Under the pieces are notes generated by a model. That model did no database searches. It worked only from the letters and a program-made list of their open reading frames with translations, and was not told the origin of the DNA. 23,977 bases of DNA from the NCBI GenBank assembly GCA_910587875.1, contig CAJUOD010000038.1, positions 1-23,977 of the forward strand, in the 5' to 3' direction. The position numbers and the translations under genes are program-made. This document shows positions 21,335 through 23,977 of the stretch, piece after piece. Position 1 is the stretch's first letter. Each line of letters starts with the position of its first letter. Source of the DNA: an uncultured Oscillibacter sp. Its GTDB lineage: Bacteria; Bacillota; Clostridia; Oscillospirales; Oscillospiraceae.

Positions 21335-22462
21335 ATGATTTACCTGGACCACGCCGCCACCACCCCCGTCCCCAGGGCCGTGGCGGACGCCATGTACGCG
21401 GTTTTGACGGAGCAATACGGCAATCCCAGCTCCCAGTACCCCTTTGGGGCCGGGATGAAAAAGCAGGCCGAGCTCTGGCGGGCGGCCGTGGCCGCCCTGA
21501 TGGACTGCCCGGCGGACCGTCTGTTCTTCACCTCCTGCGGCACCGAGGGGGACAACTGGGCCCTCCGGGCCGCCGCCTGGCAGAACCGGCACGTGGGGCG
21601 GCACATCGTCACCACGGCGGTGGAGCACAGCGCCGTTCTGGAGTGCTGCAAATGGCTGGAGCGGGACGGGTATGAGGTCACGTACCTGGCCCCGGACCAG
21701 GACGGGACCATCACCGCCGCCCAGGTTTTAGAGGCCGTCCGGCCCGACACCGCCGCGGTATCCGTCATGCTGGTGAACAACGAGCTGGGGACCGTCTACC
21801 CGGTCGCGGAGATCGCCAAGGGCCTCACCGCCCGGAATCCCAAGACCCTGCTCCACACCGATGCGGTGCAGGGCCTCACCGCCTTCTCCGCCCGGACCCT
21901 GGGGGCGGACTTCGTCACCGTCTCCGCCCACAAGATCGGCGGGCCCAAGGGAATTGGGGCGCTGTACATCGGCCCCCGGGTGAAGAACCCCCGACCCCTG
22001 CTCCCCGGCGGGGGGCAGGAGAGGGGCCTCCGCTCCGGCACCGAGGCCACGGCCCAGATGGCGGGCTTCGCCAGGGCGGCGGAGCTCCGGCTGGAGCGTC
22101 TGGACCGGGACCGGGAACACCTGGCGGCCCTCCAGGCTTATGCCCGGGAGAAGCTGCTGGCTATCCCGGATATGGTCCCCGTGGGCGCGGGGACGGCCCC
22201 CCACATCCTCTCCGTGTCCCTGGCGGGCTGGCCCGCCGGGAACATCGTTACAGACCTGGGAGGCCAGGATATCTGCGTCTCCGCCGGGTCTGCCTGCCAC
22301 CAGGGCAAGCCCAGCCACGTGGTCGCCGCCTTAAAGCTCCCCAAGCGGGTGGCCGCCGGGGTCATCCGCCTCAGCTTCGGGCCCGGCACCACGGAGGCGG
22401 AGATCGACGCCTGCGCCGAGGCCCTCCGGCGGCATCACGATACCCGGATGCCCATGCTGTAA
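21335..22462 (+). CDS. Cysteine desulfurase (NifS/IscS family)
   Basis: A 375-residue PLP enzyme that takes sulfur from cysteine as a persulfide for iron-sulfur clusters or tRNA thiolation. MIYLDHAATTPV opens the protein. The ATG at 21335 is 11 bases from AAAGGAG; the ATG at 21272 lies in the promoter region. Lys200 in SAHKIGGPKG binds PLP, VEHSAVLE holds the usual histidine (about 96), and Cys321 in CVSAGSACHQG is the sulfur acceptor. LRSGTE (about 233) is present, as in group I enzymes. No iscU, iscR or thiI follows; the next gene is a MATE exporter. Its proximity to mtaB suggests tRNA or cluster sulfur supply, but this is inferred. Confidence 0.95.
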   Translation: MIYLDHAATTPVPRAVADAMYAVLTEQYGNPSSQYPFGAGMKKQAELWRAAVAALMDCPADRLFFTSCGTEGDNWALRAAAWQNRHVGRHIVTTAVEHSAVLECCKWLERDGYEVTYLAPDQDGTITAAQVLEAVRPDTAAVSVMLVNNELGTVYPVAEIAKGLTARNPKTLLHTDAVQGLTAFSARTLGADFVTVSAHKIGGPKGIGALYIGPRVKNPRPLLPGGGQERGLRSGTEATAQMAGFARAAELRLERLDRDREHLAALQAYAREKLLAIPDMVPVGAGTAPHILSVSLAGWPAGNIVTDLGGQDICVSAGSACHQGKPSHVVAALKLPKRVAAGVIRLSFGPGTTEAEIDACAEALRRHHDTRMPML

Positions 22463-22490
22463 TACGATTTTGATAGAAGAAAGGCGCTTT

Positions 22491-23882
22491 ATGTTCAGCT
22501 TTCTCCGCCGTGAGCCCGGCTTTTACAAACGGCTCTTCAAGCTCTCCCTGCCCATGATCCTCCAGAACCTCATCACCTTCTCCCTGGGGCTCATCGACAC
22601 CTTCATGGTCTCCCGCCTGGGGAACGCCGAGATGGCGGCGGTGACCACCGCCAACGTCCCCGTGTTCCTCCTCACCAGCATCGTCTTCGGCTTCCAGAGC
22701 GGCCTGGGCATCCTGGTGAGCCAGTACTGGGGCAAGGGGGATGAAAGGAGCGTCAGCCGGGCCCTGGGCGTGGCCTCCCTGCTGGGGACCGCCGTCACGC
22801 TGCCCCTGGCCCTCATCTTCTGCGCCGTCCCGGTGCCGGTGATGGACCTCCTCTCCAACAGCCACGACCTCAGCCTGCTGGGGGCTCCCTACCTCCAGGT
22901 CATCGGCTTCGCCTACGTCTTCAACATGCTCTCCTCCATCTATGTCAGCGCCCGGCGGAGTGTGGAGGACCCGGGCTTCGGCATGAAGCTCTTCGGCTTC
23001 TCCACCATCCTGAACACGGGGCTGAACTACCTCTTGATCTTCGGAAAATGCGGCTTCCCCGCCCTGGGGGTGGCCGGGGCCGCCATCGCAACGCTCTTGG
23101 CCCGGGTCAGTGAGTTCGCCATCTGCGTCTTCTGCGCCCTGCGGAGCAAGCTGATTCCGCTGTACCTGGGGCTCTTCTTCCGTCCCGGTGCGGACATGCT
23201 GCGCCGCTTCGTCAAGTACGCCTCCCCGGTGGTCCTCAACGAGACGGTCTGGGGCCTGGGGAACTCCCTGCTGACGGTAATCCTGGGTTATACCAACGAT
23301 TCCGTGGAGATGCTGGCGGCCAACGCCGTCATGGGCAACCTGAACCGCCTCTTCCTGGTGGTCTGCTTCGGCCTGGGGGCCGCCACCGCCGTCATGGTGG
23401 GCAAGGCCATCGGCGAGGGCCAGGGCCGGGAGAAGGTCATGGACCTGAGCCGGGCCCTCCTCTGGTTCGCCGTGCTGGTGGGCACCGTTCTGGCGGCGTT
23501 CTCCCTGGCCCTGGTGCCCCTGGTCTTTGTGCCCTTGATCTTCCCCATGTTCAAGCTCTTCGGCCTCTCCGCCGAGATCGCCACGGCCCTGGCCGTCATG
23601 GGCTTCGCCACCATCCCCCTCCACGCCTGCGCCATCTCCGCCATCACCGGGGTCCTCCGGGCCGGGGGCGACGTGATGTGGTCCACGGCCCTGGACATTG
23701 CCCCCCAGTGGGTGGTGTGCCTTCCCGTCACGGCGTTTGTGGCCCTGGTGTGGGGCCTGGGCTCCTGGCCCATCGCCTTCGCCATGCAGCTGGAGAGCAT
23801 CGTGAAGTTCCCCCTCTGCCTCTGGCGGGTCCGGGGCGGGAAGTGGATCAACGACGTGACCGGGGGGAAGGGGGAGCCATGA
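22491..23882 (+). CDS. MATE-family efflux transporter
   Basis: A 463-residue membrane protein of the MATE/MOP exporter family, driven by Na+ or H+ and exporting cationic drugs or metabolites. The ATG at 22491 has AAGG six bases upstream; a TTG at 22470 is less likely. LFKLSLPMILQNLITFSLGLIDTFMVSRLG split over about 18-45 is the family's start, and the second half repeats it near KYASPVVLNETVWGLGNSLLTVILGY (about 243-270), giving the usual two six-helix halves. It begins 28 bases after the desulfurase stop and its stop overlaps the next start (ATGA), so the three genes form one transcript. The substrate is not evident. Confidence 0.93.
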   Translation: MFSFLRREPGFYKRLFKLSLPMILQNLITFSLGLIDTFMVSRLGNAEMAAVTTANVPVFLLTSIVFGFQSGLGILVSQYWGKGDERSVSRALGVASLLGTAVTLPLALIFCAVPVPVMDLLSNSHDLSLLGAPYLQVIGFAYVFNMLSSIYVSARRSVEDPGFGMKLFGFSTILNTGLNYLLIFGKCGFPALGVAGAAIATLLARVSEFAICVFCALRSKLIPLYLGLFFRPGADMLRRFVKYASPVVLNETVWGLGNSLLTVILGYTNDSVEMLAANAVMGNLNRLFLVVCFGLGAATAVMVGKAIGEGQGREKVMDLSRALLWFAVLVGTVLAAFSLALVPLVFVPLIFPMFKLFGLSAEIATALAVMGFATIPLHACAISAITGVLRAGGDVMWSTALDIAPQWVVCLPVTAFVALVWGLGSWPIAFAMQLESIVKFPLCLWRVRGGKWINDVTGGKGEP

Positions 23883-23946
23883 GCCTGTTCCGCTGCCCCC
23901 TCTGCGCCGCCCCCCTGGAGCGGGAGGCGGGGGCCTACCGCTGCCC
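23879..23946 (+). CDS. RlmA-like 23S rRNA methyltransferase, 3' end missing
   Basis: Only the first 22 genuine codons remain before the adapter begins. They read MSLFRCPLCAAPLE and end in YRC, the first three cysteines of the CxxC...C zinc finger that opens RlmA-type enzymes (methylation of G745 or G748 in 23S rRNA). The ATG overlaps the MATE stop by four bases (ATGA), and GGGGGAG sits just upstream. Bases 23945-23946 start a codon that the adapter completes as an artificial Pro. With so few residues the family call is tentative; another zinc-finger methyltransferase is possible. Confidence 0.65.
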
Positions 23947-23977
23947 AGATCGGAAGAGCACACGTCTGAACTCCAGT
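23947..23977 (+). other. Illumina TruSeq adapter remnant (not genomic)
   Basis: The last 31 bases begin AGATCGGAAGAGC and match the standard TruSeq read-1 adapter from its first base. They are an untrimmed sequencing artefact at the contig edge and should be removed. The minus-strand frame starting MCSSDL is the translated adapter. Confidence 0.98.

Noticed and set aside
22371..23963. Long minus-strand frame of 530 codons beginning MCSSDLGSG
   Set aside because: It starts inside the adapter and runs antisense to the MATE gene. MCSSDL is the translated adapter, and the rest is a shadow of GC-rich codons.

Overview
The window reads as chromosomal DNA from a GC-rich, anaerobic Firmicute of the gut Oscillospiraceae type (Flavonifractor, Lawsonibacter or Oscillibacter-like). 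The evidence is strong AGGAGG ribosome sites, TTGACA/TATAAT promoters, a Noc-type ParB protein, an HPr/Crh-like protein, an S-layer-homology protein, ferredoxin-linked oxoacid metabolism and heavy G/C at third codon positions. The genus is inferred from style only. It is a contig end: the last 31 bases (23947-23977) are Illumina TruSeq adapter, not genome.

Layout, left half. A DnaC-like ATPase cut by the left edge (1-716) converges on a VTT-family membrane protein. Then come, on the minus strand, a VanW/G5 wall protein and noc, with a 49-residue gene of unknown function transcribed away from noc. From about 4.5 to 11.3 kb lies a metabolic island: cstA (peptide or pyruvate uptake) with an unknown 171-residue partner, a FadR-type GntR regulator, and, divergent from it, a five-gene operon. 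That operon holds a P-loop NTPase, a 2[4Fe-4S] ferredoxin, and the VorB-, TPP- and gamma-type subunits of a 2-oxoacid:ferredoxin oxidoreductase. TTGT/ACAA inverted repeats lie at the promoters of both cstA and the oxidoreductase operon, so the regulator may control both. This would link uptake of amino or keto acids to their oxidation with ferredoxin. A branched-chain aminotransferase (13.9-14.9 kb), which supplies branched 2-oxoacids, fits the same theme.

Between them (11.4-13.7 kb) is an AraC regulator with a divergent iron-type alcohol dehydrogenase. Parts are visibly lower in GC, and three spaced decamer repeats lie in the intergenic gap. This looks like an acquired module, with a possible deletion scar after the dehydrogenase.

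Right half. tRNA-Ser(GGA), an S41-type lipoprotein, a Crh-like HPr homologue without the catalytic histidine, a secreted three-SLH protein, yfbR (5'-deoxynucleotidase) and mtaB (tRNA methylthiotransferase) come first. mtaB is divergent from a cysteine desulfurase gene, which is followed by a MATE exporter and the first 22 codons of an rlmA-like rRNA methyltransferase cut by the adapter. The promoters of mtaB and the desulfurase gene face each other. No CRISPR array, insertion sequence, phage gene or origin was seen. No clearly new defence or biosynthetic system is evident; the best leads are regulatory and are listed under findings.
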